Assembly: GCF_007995245.1 (NCBI RefSeq)
Contig: NZ_VCBA01000003.1
Location: 1-64,000, forward strand
Origin: Tateyamaria sp. syn59
GTDB lineage: Bacteria > Pseudomonadota > Alphaproteobacteria > Rhodobacterales > Rhodobacteraceae
DNA: 64,000 nucleotides
Reading direction: 5' to 3'
Each line of letters opens with the position of its first letter. Position 1 is the stretch's first letter. Below are positions 1 through 9,267 of this stretch, piece after piece. The position numbers and the translations under genes are program-made. The notes under the pieces are model-generated. The model searched no databases and was not told the origin of the DNA. It was given only the letters and a program-made list of their open reading frames with translations.

Positions 1-59
1 TGGGTCCTGACCCTAGTGCGCAGACAAGCAACTTTGGTTCGCAGATCGTGACGCGCTGA
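1..59 (+). CDS. possible 3' end of a gene entering from the left
   Basis: Frame 3 is open from the window edge and reads GPDPSAQTSNFGSQIVTR before a TGA at 57-59. It ends two bases before the convergent gene that starts its stop codon at 61. The fragment is far too short to assign a family. It is listed because the composition looks protein-like and the tail-to-tail spacing is natural; it could equally be chance. Confidence 0.25.
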   Translation, partial: GPDPSAQTSNFGSQIVTR

Positions 60-60
60 G

Positions 61-792
61 TTAAACTGCAATCTCTTCAAAATTGATTTCAAGAAACAGA
101 AACGGCATGTTGGCTGAACTGTAGTTGTACTTTGCATCACCCTTTGACAACGAGATTCCTCTGGAGGCAGTTGTTAAGCGATCACGCCCCCCAACCACAC
201 TATGTTTAGCAAAAGCGAAGGTCCCTCCAAAAATGCCGCCTCGAGCAACATAGGCTTCGATTGGCCCCATGTGCATGTGCTCCCTGGTGCTGTGCTTGGC
301 TGCATCTAGAGCAGCCAAATACTCGTTCCGGCTGTTCTGCTCCGCCTTATCATCTACTGGCTCGAAGTTGATTAGCACCATCGCCGCGTCGCCGTACGGA
401 CGTGCAAAGGAGAAGGGCATTGTGATTGCTAGTGTGTCCTCAAATGGATGGCTCCAAAATCGGCAGTTTTGGTTCTTTTCCCACATACTCAGTCTTCGAA
501 GATCCTGGTCGATCTTTTTGGTGTTTTTCGAACCAATTAACGGATTCAAGTCGGGGCCGACATCCGACGCGACGCTGAAAGCATCGCGTATTCTAGTCAG
601 GTTTTCGGAGGATTTATCAAGTAGAAAACCAAAGCTTGTTAGGTCGCCTGCAAAACCGCGGGTTGTGACGGCGCTTTCAAGTGCCGTTGCCACGGACCAA
701 AAGGCCGCAGCACCATCAGCTCGGGTAGGCTTTCGACGGTTATCCACTTTTGGAACACTCAATTTCGCACCTATCCACTGTAGCAAGGGCAA
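61..792 (-). CDS. hypothetical protein, orphan
   Basis: This is a 243-residue open frame with no motif I recognise. The first start in frame is a TTG at 790-792; no ATG or GTG lies near the N terminus, so the true start is uncertain. The protein looks soluble: there is no signal peptide or membrane segment, and it has a mixed charged and aromatic make-up with a stretch around residues 120-145 (SFARPYGDAAMVLINFEPVDD) that could be a beta-rich core. Third-position bases are much less GC-biased than in every gene to the right, which suggests acquired DNA. It may be a toxin-antitoxin or phage-related accessory protein, but nothing in the sequence shows that. Confidence 0.5.
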   Translation of the reverse strand: MPLLQWIGAKLSVPKVDNRRKPTRADGAAAFWSVATALESAVTTRGFAGDLTSFGFLLDKSSENLTRIRDAFSVASDVGPDLNPLIGSKNTKKIDQDLRRLSMWEKNQNCRFWSHPFEDTLAITMPFSFARPYGDAAMVLINFEPVDDKAEQNSRNEYLAALDAAKHSTREHMHMGPIEAYVARGGIFGGTFAFAKHSVVGGRDRLTTASRGISLSKGDAKYNYSSANMPFLFLEINFEEIAV

Positions 793-1120
793 GTTCGCGT
801 GACTTGTTAGAATTAGTCGACCACTTTGATGCCGGAAGCATCATGCAAAAATCACGCGTACTGTCAAAGAAGCCGAAACCTGACGTTCATCTATTTGTGC
901 CACAAGTCAGCTTTTCATGTCCGCAAAGCGGCCATTCGATCGGTCCCGCCGCCTTGTTCGTATGCGCTTTGAACATTGCCGGCGCGCGCACCCGACATCA
1001 TGGCAATACTCTGTGACAAAACGCGCATGTGCACCCTGTCGCACCCCCGCTGACCCAGGCCATGCGCCATCTATATCTGCATCAAGACATCAGTTGTAAC
1101 CGTTTTGGGCGGAGGTCTTC
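793..1120. other. intergenic region upstream of cydA
   Basis: About 330 bases separate the orphan gene from cydA. Short frames on the plus strand here have no ribosome-binding site or protein-like composition. I looked for an FNR box (TTGAT-N4-ATCAA) and did not find one. A GGAGGT ribosome-binding site lies at 1111-1116, four bases before the cydA ATG. The promoter of the oxidase operon should be here, but I cannot place it. Confidence 0.4.
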
Positions 1121-2509
1121 ATGGACACCCTCATGCTGTCCCGCATTCAATTTGGGGCGAATATTTCGTTTCACATCCTGTTCCCGACGATCACGATCGC
1201 CTTGGGCTGGGTGCTTTTGTTTTTCAAGCTGCGCTACAACGCGACGGGCAATGTGCGCTGGATGGAAGCCTATCGCTTTTGGGTGAAGGTCTTTGCGCTG
1301 TCCTTTGCGATGGGTGTCGTGTCCGGCATCACCATGTCGTTCCAGTTCGGGACGAACTGGCCCGGATTTATGGAAACGGTGGGCAATATCGCCGGGCCGC
1401 TTTTGGCCTATGAGGTGATGACCGCGTTCTTCCTCGAGGCGGTGTTCCTCGGCATCATGCTGTTTGGATTTTCGCGGGTGCCGGGGTGGTTGCATACCCT
1501 GGCAACGTTCCTCGTGGCCTTCGGCACCACGATGTCTGCGTTCTGGATCATCGTGTTGAACAGCTGGATGCATACGCCGCAGGGGTTTGAGATGCGTGAG
1601 GGCGTCGCCTTTGCTACCAACTGGTTCGAGATCATCTTTAACCCGTCGATGCCCTATCGATTTACGCACATGATGCTTGCCTCGGGTCTGACCGTGGCCT
1701 TCCTTCTGGCCGGTCTGAGCGCGTTCCGCTGGTTGCTGGGTGACCGGAGCAACGGTGTCCGCGCAACCTTGAAAACTGGAGTGTTCATGGGTGCGCTGCT
1801 GATCCCGGTCCAGATCTTTATGGGTGACCTACATGGTCTGAACACGCTGGAGTATCAGCCTCAGAAGGTTGCCGCGATGGAGGGCAATTGGGAAACCCAA
1901 TCGAACGTGCCGCTGTTGCTGTTCGCGATCCCAGATGAAGAGGCGCGCGAAAACCGGATGGAGGTGGGCATTCCCAACATGGCGTCCATCATCCTCAAGC
2001 ACAAAGCGGATGGCGTCGTGCCGGGTCTGAACGATTTTGTCGCCGAGGATGGCACCGTGATGCACCCGCCCGTGGCGCCTGTGTTCTGGTCCTTCCGGAT
2101 CATGGTGGGCACCGGCTTTGCCATGTTGCTCCTGAGCTGGGCGGCGGCGTTCCTGATGCTGCGCAAAAGGCGCGGGCCAGAGGGCATTCCGACCTTTATG
2201 TATGTCGCGATGGTGCCGATGGCATTCTCTGGCTGGGTTGCGACCCTCGCCGGGTGGTACACGACCGAGATCGGGCGTCAGCCGTGGCTGGTGCAGGGCG
2301 TGCTGACCACCGAGATGGCCGTGGCCGATGTGCCTGCGCCGTTCGTGGGGACCACGTTGGCGGCATATCTGGCGATCTATGCCTTGCTGCTTGCGGCCTA
2401 TGTGGGAGTTCTGTTCTTCCTCGCCCGCAAGGGTGTGGATGGCGATGTGCCGCGCCCGCGCACACCGCTGTCGGGCCAAGCCATCGCCCGCGAAATCCCT
2501 GCGGAGTGA
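1121..2509 (+). CDS. cydA: cytochrome bd-type ubiquinol oxidase subunit I (cyanide-insensitive type)
   Basis: Subunit I of the membrane quinol oxidase that reduces O2 to water without pumping protons. The 462-residue protein has the family's hydrophobic helices. The expected haem ligands are visible: His18 in SFHILFP, a His near residue 183 in YRFTHMM, and a Met near 330 in FWSFRIMVG. The signature GRQPW lies near residue 385. The Q-loop region between about 235 and 310 is short, the feature that separates CioA-type oxidases from the long-loop E. coli CydA. The ATG follows GGAGGT. It is the first gene of a two-gene operon with cydB, six bases apart. No small cydX gene follows cydB, in line with the Cio type. 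Confidence 0.95.
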   Translation: MDTLMLSRIQFGANISFHILFPTITIALGWVLLFFKLRYNATGNVRWMEAYRFWVKVFALSFAMGVVSGITMSFQFGTNWPGFMETVGNIAGPLLAYEVMTAFFLEAVFLGIMLFGFSRVPGWLHTLATFLVAFGTTMSAFWIIVLNSWMHTPQGFEMREGVAFATNWFEIIFNPSMPYRFTHMMLASGLTVAFLLAGLSAFRWLLGDRSNGVRATLKTGVFMGALLIPVQIFMGDLHGLNTLEYQPQKVAAMEGNWETQSNVPLLLFAIPDEEARENRMEVGIPNMASIILKHKADGVVPGLNDFVAEDGTVMHPPVAPVFWSFRIMVGTGFAMLLLSWAAAFLMLRKRRGPEGIPTFMYVAMVPMAFSGWVATLAGWYTTEIGRQPWLVQGVLTTEMAVADVPAPFVGTTLAAYLAIYALLLAAYVGVLFFLARKGVDGDVPRPRTPLSGQAIAREIPAE

Positions 2510-2514
2510 CGTGA

Positions 2515-3525
2515 ATGGACCTGTTTGGAGATCCGGCTGTTTGGCTGCCCTTAACCTTCGCTGCGCTGATGGGCGTGTCGATCCTAGTCTATGTTGTCCT
2601 TGACGGCTTTGATCTGGGCGTAGGGGTTCTGTTCCCGTTCGCCACGGATGAGGAAAAGGACATGATGGTTGCGTCCATCGGCCCGTTCTGGGACGCGAAT
2701 GAGACGTGGCTGGTGCTGGCCATCGGGCTGTTGCTGGTGGCGTTCCCTTCGGCACATGGCACGATCCTGACGGCGCTGTATCTGCCCGTCGCGATCATGT
2801 TGATCGGTCTTATTCTGCGCGGTGTCGCGTTCGAATTTCGGGTCAAGGCTCCGACGCCGCACAAGGCAACATGGAACTGGCTCTTCTTTGCAGGCTCGCT
2901 CATGACGTCGCTGGCGCAGGGCTTCATGCTGGGCAAATATGTGATGGGCCTGGAAAGTACGTGGGGCACCTGGACCTTTGCTGCGATCACGGCTGTCTTT
3001 CTGACGGTTGCCTATTCCATGATCGGGGCCTGCTGGCTGATCCTGAAGACAGAGGAACATCTGCAGGCCAAGGCGGTGACGTGGGCCAAGGGCGGCATCT
3101 GGGGCCTGGTTCTGGGCTTGGGGGCGGTATCGCTTGCTACGCCGCTGGTCAGCCCGCGCATCTTCGACAAGTGGTTCTCGGTGCCGGAGATTCTCTACCT
3201 CGCTCCTCTGCCCATTCTGTCCGCGGTCATGGTTGCGCTGTTGTGGCGATCCTTACAGCACCTGCCAAACCCGACCGACACAGGTGCACGGGCGCCATTT
3301 TCCTACGCCATCGCGCTTTATGTGCTGGCCTTTGGCGGTTTGGCGTACTCGTTCTACCCATTTGTGGTGCCGGAACAGCTGACGATCTACGAAGCGGCCA
3401 GCGCACCCGAAAGCCTGATGATCATCCTTGTCGGTGCGATTTTTGTGATCCCGATGATCGGCGGATATACGGCGCTTGCCTATTGGGTGTTCAAGGGCAA
3501 GGCGGCAGAGTTGCGCTACGACTGA
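2515..3525 (+). CDS. cydB: cytochrome bd-type ubiquinol oxidase subunit II
   Basis: Subunit II, which forms the heterodimer with CydA in the inner membrane. At 336 residues it has the normal length for the CioB/CydB family. The N-terminal stretch with VYVVLDGFDLGVGVLFPF (residues about 22-40) is the classic CydB signature, followed by GPFWDANETWLV near residues 57-68. About eight to nine hydrophobic helices follow. It starts five bases after the cydA stop, so the two are co-transcribed. A G/C hairpin at 3571-3588 follows and may end the transcript. Confidence 0.95.
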   Translation: MDLFGDPAVWLPLTFAALMGVSILVYVVLDGFDLGVGVLFPFATDEEKDMMVASIGPFWDANETWLVLAIGLLLVAFPSAHGTILTALYLPVAIMLIGLILRGVAFEFRVKAPTPHKATWNWLFFAGSLMTSLAQGFMLGKYVMGLESTWGTWTFAAITAVFLTVAYSMIGACWLILKTEEHLQAKAVTWAKGGIWGLVLGLGAVSLATPLVSPRIFDKWFSVPEILYLAPLPILSAVMVALLWRSLQHLPNPTDTGARAPFSYAIALYVLAFGGLAYSFYPFVVPEQLTIYEAASAPESLMIILVGAIFVIPMIGGYTALAYWVFKGKAAELRYD

Positions 3526-3528
3526 CTC

Positions 3529-3596
3529 TTCTTCTAGCGGTAAATACTTCGGGGGTGAGCGCGCCAGCGCGAGGGGGCTGGCCCCCTCTATCCCCG
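3529..3596. repeat. dispersed intergenic repeat with hairpin, copy 1 (minus orientation)
   Basis: A seven-pair stem GAGGGGG/CCCCCTC with a CTGG loop lies at 3571-3588. Beside it, read on the minus strand, is CCCCCGAAGTATTTACCGCT followed by AGAAGAAGAG. The same module in plus orientation occurs at 22286-22340 (CCCCGTCGTATTTACAGTCA then GAAGAAGGGG), and looser copies lie at 35258-35316 and 38040-38100. The hairpin may act as a terminator for cydAB. Confidence 0.6.
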
Positions 3597-3654
3597 CTTC
3601 CCCTTGGCGCGCAGGCTGCTATTCTGCACCGCAGAACGCAAGGGATCCGACATT

Positions 3655-4863
3655 ATGTATGACTTTGCCGCCATGGGCGCGTGGTTGGAATTTGCGGTGC
3701 GCTGGCTGCATGTGATCACCGCCATCGCCTGGATCGGGTCGTCGTTTTACTTCATCGCACTGGATCTGGGTCTGCACCGCGACCGCAACCTGAAAAGCGG
3801 CGCGGATGGGGAGGAGTGGCAGGTCCATGGCGGTGGCTTTTACCACATACAGAAATACCTCGTGGCCCCGGCGGGAATGCCGGACGGGCTAATCTGGCAC
3901 AAGTGGCAGAGCTACTGGACGTGGATCAGCGGGTTTATCCTTCTGGTGCTGGTCTACTACCTGGGGGCCGAGTTCTACCTGATTGATCCCAATGTCATGG
4001 ATCTAGCCACCTGGCAGGCGGTGGGGATTTCGCTGGTGTCCCTGGCGCTGGGTTGGGTGATCTACAACACGCTCTGCAAAATCTTTGTGAACGCGGATCA
4101 GACGGTTTTGATGGTGGCGCTCTTCGCGGTGCTCATCGCGATGTCGTGGTTTTATGCGCAGGTGTTCACGGGTCGAGCGGCGCTGCTGCATCTGGGCGCG
4201 TTCACGGCGACCATCATGTCCGGAAACGTGTTCTTTATCATAATCCCGAACCAGAAGATTGTGGTCGCCGATCTGATGGCCGGCCGCACGCCAGATGCGA
4301 TTTATGGCAAGATCGCCAAGCAGCGGTCGACCCACAACAACTACCTGACCTTGCCCGTCATCTTCCTGATGCTCAGCAACCATTACCCGCTGGCATTTGC
4401 GAGCGAATGGAACTGGGTGATCGCGAGCCTTGTCTTCCTGATGGGTGTTACCATTCGCCACTGGTTCAACACGCATCACGCACGCAAGGGCAACCCGCAT
4501 TGGACATGGGGTGTGACCGTGATCCTGTTCATCTTGATTGCCTGGCTGTCTGTCGCGCCTGGGGGGCAGCGTGAAGCGGCTGTGGTTACGCGCTTTGCCG
4601 AGGCCGAAGGGTTCACCAACGTGCATGACATTGTTCTCGGGCGGTGTTCGATGTGTCATGCCGCCGAGCCGGTCTGGCCTGGCCTGCACTGGGCGCCCAA
4701 GGGTGTTGCGCTGGAGACAGAGGCCGATCTGACCCGCCATGCCCGCGCCGTCTATCTGCAATCGGGCGTGTCCCATGCCATGCCGCCGGCCAATCTCAGC
4801 TATATGGAAGACGACGAACGCGCCGCCATTGTTGCATGGTATCGCAACGCCATCGGCGGCTGA
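3655..4863 (+). CDS. puuD: membrane-bound urate hydroxylase (urate oxidase) with C-terminal cytochrome c domain
   Basis: PuuD-type enzymes oxidise urate to 5-hydroxyisourate and pass electrons to the respiratory chain. This 402-residue protein has about eight hydrophobic helices in residues 1-305, including the typical start AWLEFAVRWLHVITAIAWIG and the motif STHNNYLTLPVIFLMLSNHY near residue 223. It then has a periplasmic haem c domain with CSMCH near residues 331-335. I chose the ATG at 3655 rather than an upstream one at 3604, because the family starts with a short leader before the first helix. No other purine-degradation gene is adjacent, though an M20 amidohydrolase lies at 22347 and urea/amide genes start at 57267. 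Confidence 0.9.
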   Translation: MYDFAAMGAWLEFAVRWLHVITAIAWIGSSFYFIALDLGLHRDRNLKSGADGEEWQVHGGGFYHIQKYLVAPAGMPDGLIWHKWQSYWTWISGFILLVLVYYLGAEFYLIDPNVMDLATWQAVGISLVSLALGWVIYNTLCKIFVNADQTVLMVALFAVLIAMSWFYAQVFTGRAALLHLGAFTATIMSGNVFFIIIPNQKIVVADLMAGRTPDAIYGKIAKQRSTHNNYLTLPVIFLMLSNHYPLAFASEWNWVIASLVFLMGVTIRHWFNTHHARKGNPHWTWGVTVILFILIAWLSVAPGGQREAAVVTRFAEAEGFTNVHDIVLGRCSMCHAAEPVWPGLHWAPKGVALETEADLTRHARAVYLQSGVSHAMPPANLSYMEDDERAAIVAWYRNAIGG

Positions 4864-4905
4864 ACCGCTGGTCGAATCGGCGCGTCGCATGCTAAGTCTT
4901 GTGGC

Positions 4906-6723
4906 ATGAACTCTCACGCCCCCAATATACGTCCTGTTATCCGGCAGTTGGACGATGCTGCGATCAATCGCATCGCGGCGGGCGAGGTGGTGGAGCGCCC
5001 GGCTTCGGCCGTGAAAGAACTGGTTGAAAATGCCATTGACGCAGGCGCCAACCGCATTTCCGTTGACGTCGCGGATGGGGGCAAGACGCTTATCCGCGTC
5101 ACGGATGACGGCTGTGGGATCGCGTCAGATGACCTGCCGCTGGCGATGTCACGGCACGCGACGTCCAAGATTGATGGCAGTGATCTCTTGAACATCCACA
5201 CCTTCGGCTTCCGGGGGGAGGCCCTGCCCAGCCTCGGCGCAGTGGGCCGGTTGACCATCAAAAGCCGGGTGCCCGGTGAGGCTGCCGCGGAGATCAGCGT
5301 GGCCGGGGGCAAGATCGGGGCGATGAAACCCGCCGCCTTGAACGGCGGCACCGTTATCACCCTGCGCGATCTGTTCTATGCCACGCCTGCGCGCCTGAAA
5401 TTCCTGCGCACCGACCGGGCCGAGGCGCAGGCGATCACGGATGTGGTCAAACGCCTTGCGATGGCTGAACCCTTCATTCGTTTCGAGCTGCGCGATGTGT
5501 CGAACGACCCGCGTACGATATTCAAGGCCGAGGCGCAGTCGGGCGATGTGGTCACAGCCCTGAAGGCCCGCTTGCGCGATGTGCTGGGGGCGGACTTCAT
5601 CGACAATGCGATTGCCATTGATGCCGAACGGGAGGGGCTGCACCTGACCGGGTTTGCGGCGTTGCCCACCTATTCGCGCGGCGCAGCGGTGGCACAATTT
5701 TTGTACGTGAACGGCCGTCCGGTGAAGGACAAGCTACTGACCGGCGCCTTGCGCGCCGCTTACTTCGATTTTCTCAGTCGCGACCGCCACCCGGCGGCGG
5801 CGCTGTTTGTCGATTGCGATCCACAGCTTGTCGATGTGAACGTGCACCCCGCCAAATCGGAAGTGCGTTTCCGCGATCCCGGTGTGGCGCGCGGGCTGAT
5901 CGTGTCGGGCCTGCGCCATGCTTTAGCAGAGGCCGGGCACCGCGCATCGACCACCGTGGCAAGTGCGACCTTGGGCGCAATGCAGCCCGAACCGACCGCG
6001 CCGCGCGTGTATCAGATGGACCGGCCCAGCCTTGGGCCGCGCGCAGCTGTCAGCACCGGCTTTGCCGAGATGGCACAGGAGTTCAGCGCACAGGTGGTTG
6101 AGACACCCGCGCCGGTGAGCGATTGCGAAGAGGCCCCCGATGATCTACCGCTTGGTGTCGCACGCGGGCAGGTGCACGAGAATTACATCGTGGCACAGAC
6201 GGATACGGGCATGGTCATCGTTGATCAGCACGCCGCCCATGAGCGTCTGGTCTATGAAAAGCTGAAGCGTCAGATGGCCGAGACTGGTGTGGCGGCGCAG
6301 GCATTGCTGATCCCGGAGATCGTCAGCCTGTCATCGGGTGACTGCGCGCGGCTTTTGGAAATTGCGGATGATCTTGCTCGCTTTGGTCTTGGCATCGAAG
6401 CCTTTGGCGGAGATGCAATCGCTGTGCGCGAGACCCCTGCAATTCTGGGCGAGGTCGATGCCAAGGCGATGATCCATGACATCCTTGATGAATTGGCCGA
6501 TCTGGGCGCGTCTCAATCAGTGCAGGCGCGGGTCGAGGCGATCCTGTCGCGTGTGGCCTGCCATGGGTCCATCCGCTCGGGCCGCCGCATGCACGCCGAA
6601 GAGATGAACGCTCTTCTGCGCGAGATGGAGGCGACGCCCCATTCCGGGCAGTGCAATCACGGCCGTCCTACCTATGTTGAATTGAAGCTGGCGGACATTG
6701 AACGCCTTTTCGGACGCACATGA
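4906..6723 (+). CDS. mutL: DNA mismatch repair protein MutL, endonuclease type
   Basis: MutL couples mismatch recognition by MutS to strand removal. The 605-residue protein has the N-terminal GHKL ATPase with [16 protein letters not shown] and FRGEALPS in residues 35-105. The C-terminal dimerisation domain is near 420-600. That domain carries [12 protein letters not shown], which fits the metal-binding endonuclease motif DQHA-X2-E-X4-E, plus ACHGSI and QCNHGRP near the end. E. coli MutL lacks these; their presence fits alphaproteobacteria that have no MutH or Dam system. The gene ends in an ATGA overlap with rmuC. Confidence 0.97.
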   Translation: MNSHAPNIRPVIRQLDDAAINRIAAGEVVERPASAVKELVENAIDAGANRISVDVADGGKTLIRVTDDGCGIASDDLPLAMSRHATSKIDGSDLLNIHTFGFRGEALPSLGAVGRLTIKSRVPGEAAAEISVAGGKIGAMKPAALNGGTVITLRDLFYATPARLKFLRTDRAEAQAITDVVKRLAMAEPFIRFELRDVSNDPRTIFKAEAQSGDVVTALKARLRDVLGADFIDNAIAIDAEREGLHLTGFAALPTYSRGAAVAQFLYVNGRPVKDKLLTGALRAAYFDFLSRDRHPAAALFVDCDPQLVDVNVHPAKSEVRFRDPGVARGLIVSGLRHALAEAGHRASTTVASATLGAMQPEPTAPRVYQMDRPSLGPRAAVSTGFAEMAQEFSAQVVETPAPVSDCEEAPDDLPLGVARGQVHENYIVAQTDTGMVIVDQHAAHERLVYEKLKRQMAETGVAAQALLIPEIVSLSSGDCARLLEIADDLARFGLGIEAFGGDAIAVRETPAILGEVDAKAMIHDILDELADLGASQSVQARVEAILSRVACHGSIRSGRRMHAEEMNALLREMEATPHSGQCNHGRPTYVELKLADIERLFGRT

Positions 6724-7958
6724 TCCAGATCGGAAATACGACAGTCGACACCAGTGATCCGCTGGTGATGGCGGCCCTGATCGGGGGCGGGATCCTGTGT
6801 TTGATCCTGATCCTGCTGATCCTAGCCTTGCGTGCGGCGGGGAGGTCGGCGCGGGCGGCTGAACCGCTGGCGCAGCAACTGGGGTATCTCGGCCAACACG
6901 TGCAAGGGCTGGCACAGGGGCAGGAAGGGTTGCGCGCCTCGATCCAGACCGTGTCGGATACCGCCACGAATGGGCAGGCGCAATTGGCGCAGACGGTCGA
7001 GATGCGCCTGTCTGCGGTCCAGCAGCAGATGCAGGATCGGCTGGCTGACAATGCCATGCGCCAGAACCGCGCCCTGACCGAGATGCAGGAGCGGATGAAA
7101 GAGACGCTTCACGGCTCCTCCAAGCAGACGACGACCAGTCTGACGCAGCTTCAGGAACGGCTCGCTGCCATCGACAAGGCGCAGGACAATATCACCAACC
7201 TGTCGGGCGATGTACTGAAGTTGCAGGACATCCTGTCGAACAAGCAGACGCGCGGGGCCTTTGGCGAGATCCAGCTGCGCGACATCGTGAGCAAGGCGTT
7301 GCCAAGTGACAGCTACGCCTGGCAACCGACGCTATCCAACGGCAAGCGGGCCGATTGCATGGTGCATCTGCCGAACCCGCCGGGACCGATTGTGATCGAC
7401 TCCAAGTTTCCGTTGGAAGCCTATGAAGCCCTGCGCCGGGCCGAAACGGATCACGAGTTGAAACAGGCTGTGGCAATGATGAAGACGGCGGTGAAAAAGC
7501 ACATCGCCGATATCTCTGACAAGTATATCATCGAGGGTGAGACAGCCGACGGTGCCTTGATGTTCCTGCCGTCTGAAGCTGTCTATGCCGAGTTGCACGC
7601 CAACTTCCCCGACCTCGTGCGCGAGGGGTTCGACAGACGGGTGTGGATTGTATCGCCCACCACCTGCATGGCCACGCTGAATACAATGCGCGCGATCCTG
7701 AAGGATGCACGGATGCGCGAACAAGCGGGTGAGATCCGCAAGATGCTGCGCAACCTGCACCGCGATGTCGAACTGGTCGTGGAGCGGGCGGGCAAGCTGG
7801 AAACCCATTTCGATCAGGCCCGCCGGGATGTCGAAGGGATCACGACCGCCGCAGAACGGGCTGGCAAGAGGGCGGGCAAGCTCGACAATTTCGATTTCGA
7901 AGAGTTGCAGGAGCAGGGCGCCTTGCCGCTGAACGGTCGGCCCACGGCGGCGGAATGA
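6720..7958 (+). CDS. rmuC: DNA recombination protein RmuC homologue
   Basis: RmuC proteins are membrane-anchored, predicted nuclease-like proteins that limit inversions at short repeats. This one has 412 residues. A hydrophobic helix at about 14-40 ([20 protein letters not shown]) is followed by a coiled-coil rich region to about 160. The conserved RmuC core comes next, with [27 protein letters not shown] and [12 protein letters not shown]. It overlaps mutL by ATGA at the start and the cyclase by ATGA at the end, so all three are probably translated as a coupled unit. Confidence 0.93.
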   Translation: MIQIGNTTVDTSDPLVMAALIGGGILCLILILLILALRAAGRSARAAEPLAQQLGYLGQHVQGLAQGQEGLRASIQTVSDTATNGQAQLAQTVEMRLSAVQQQMQDRLADNAMRQNRALTEMQERMKETLHGSSKQTTTSLTQLQERLAAIDKAQDNITNLSGDVLKLQDILSNKQTRGAFGEIQLRDIVSKALPSDSYAWQPTLSNGKRADCMVHLPNPPGPIVIDSKFPLEAYEALRRAETDHELKQAVAMMKTAVKKHIADISDKYIIEGETADGALMFLPSEAVYAELHANFPDLVREGFDRRVWIVSPTTCMATLNTMRAILKDARMREQAGEIRKMLRNLHRDVELVVERAGKLETHFDQARRDVEGITTAAERAGKRAGKLDNFDFEELQEQGALPLNGRPTAAE

Positions 7959-9217
7959 CCCCGCAGGCACAGCGTATCTTTTTTGAAGCCGAAGCGCAGG
8001 CTGAGTGGTTCATTGCCATTTTACGCCTGATCATTTCGTCCACCCTGGCGCTGGTCTTGTTCACCACCATCTGGTTCATGGGCCTGCCGGATTCCGAGGT
8101 GCTCGCGGCGCAGCTGATCTATGCCGCGATGACGATGATCAGTTATTTCGCGCTTGGCATCACCATTCTGCTGGTCATCCGCGCGGGTAGGTTTCGGGCT
8201 TGGATGGCGTGGCCGTCTGCGCTGATCGACTGTGTGTTCGTCTTGCTTGGATCGTGGCTGAGCCTGTCGAACATGGGTCTGTCCGGCGAATTTATTGCAG
8301 CCTTTCCGACGATCTGGCTGATCCCCGTTGTCCTGGCGTGCGGCGCGTTGCGGTTCAATCCGGCGCTTCTGGCGTCGATGGCGGTTGTGCTGATTGCGGG
8401 CTTTGCCGCAATCCTGACCATCCCTTTTCTCGCGTCCGAGGCTGAGGCGCGGGCAGGGCTGATATTCTTGTTTGGTATGCCGCCCAACATCGTTCGGTTG
8501 GTGATGATCGCGCTGGCTGCGATGGTGTTGGTCGCTGCCTCCATGCGTATTCGTGCGCTCTTGCGCCGATCCATTGATGAGGCAGAGGCGCGCGGGCAGC
8601 TGACGCGGTTTCTGCCGGCGGAACTGGATGATCAGTTGGCGGCGCGGGGACTGGATGCGATGCGTGCGGGCCAACAGCAGCGTATGGCGATCGTGTTCAT
8701 TGATATCCGGGGCTTCACAGCGCTGGCCGAGACGCTGTCGCCTGCCGACCTGTCTGCTTTCCTTGAACGGTACCGCGCCAGCATCTCTGGTGCGGCGGAT
8801 GAAACGGGTGGGATTGTCGACAAATTCGTTGGTGATGGTGCAATGGTTGTCTTTGACGACCGGCAGGGGGACGCGGCCACATGTGCTGTCGCGTTTGCAC
8901 GTGCAGCGCTCGACCGGATATCCGACGTGCGCCTGGGCGTCGGTGTCCATATCGGAGATGTGTTTGCCGGGGTGGTCGGTGGCGATGGCCGGCTGGAGTA
9001 CACGGTCTTGGGCGACACGGTGAATGTGGCCGCTCGGTTGGAAGCGGCGACCAAGGTTGAGGGCGTATCCCTGCTCGTGTCCGAAGATGTGATGCAGGGC
9101 TTGGATGTGCGCCAGACCGACTGGCAGCATTTTCCGTCGCTTGCGCTACCGGGCCGACAGCAACCGATATCTGCATGGGGTTTGATGCGCGGCTATTCGT
9201 CAGACGGTGCCGACTAG
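7955..9217 (+). CDS. membrane class III adenylate/guanylate cyclase
   Basis: The 420-residue protein has six hydrophobic helices in residues 20-205 and then a class III cyclase catalytic domain (about 240-390). The two metal-binding aspartates are in FIDIRGFT (near 248) and GDGAMVVF (near 293). The lysine in VDKFVGDG and the LEYTVLGDTVNVAARLE segment point to ATP rather than GTP as substrate, making cAMP the likely product. The start overlaps rmuC by ATGA. The signal sensed by the membrane part cannot be read from the sequence. Confidence 0.9.
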   Translation: MTPQAQRIFFEAEAQAEWFIAILRLIISSTLALVLFTTIWFMGLPDSEVLAAQLIYAAMTMISYFALGITILLVIRAGRFRAWMAWPSALIDCVFVLLGSWLSLSNMGLSGEFIAAFPTIWLIPVVLACGALRFNPALLASMAVVLIAGFAAILTIPFLASEAEARAGLIFLFGMPPNIVRLVMIALAAMVLVAASMRIRALLRRSIDEAEARGQLTRFLPAELDDQLAARGLDAMRAGQQQRMAIVFIDIRGFTALAETLSPADLSAFLERYRASISGAADETGGIVDKFVGDGAMVVFDDRQGDAATCAVAFARAALDRISDVRLGVGVHIGDVFAGVVGGDGRLEYTVLGDTVNVAARLEAATKVEGVSLLVSEDVMQGLDVRQTDWQHFPSLALPGRQQPISAWGLMRGYSSDGAD

Positions 9218-9240
9218 ACCTGCAACAAGAAGGGCAATGA

Positions 9241-9260
9241 AGGCGGGGGTAGCCCCGCCT
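9241..9260. terminator. bidirectional terminator hairpin between convergent genes
   Basis: An eight-pair perfect stem AGGCGGGG/CCCCGCCT with the loop GTAG sits between the stop codons of the cyclase (plus) and chrR (minus). It has no U-run, but its position suits termination from either side. Confidence 0.6.
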
Positions 9261-9267
9261 CACGTTA

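Noticed and set aside
803-1120. possible FNR-controlled promoter of cydAB
   Set aside because: No TTGAT-N4-ATCAA site could be found in the gap.
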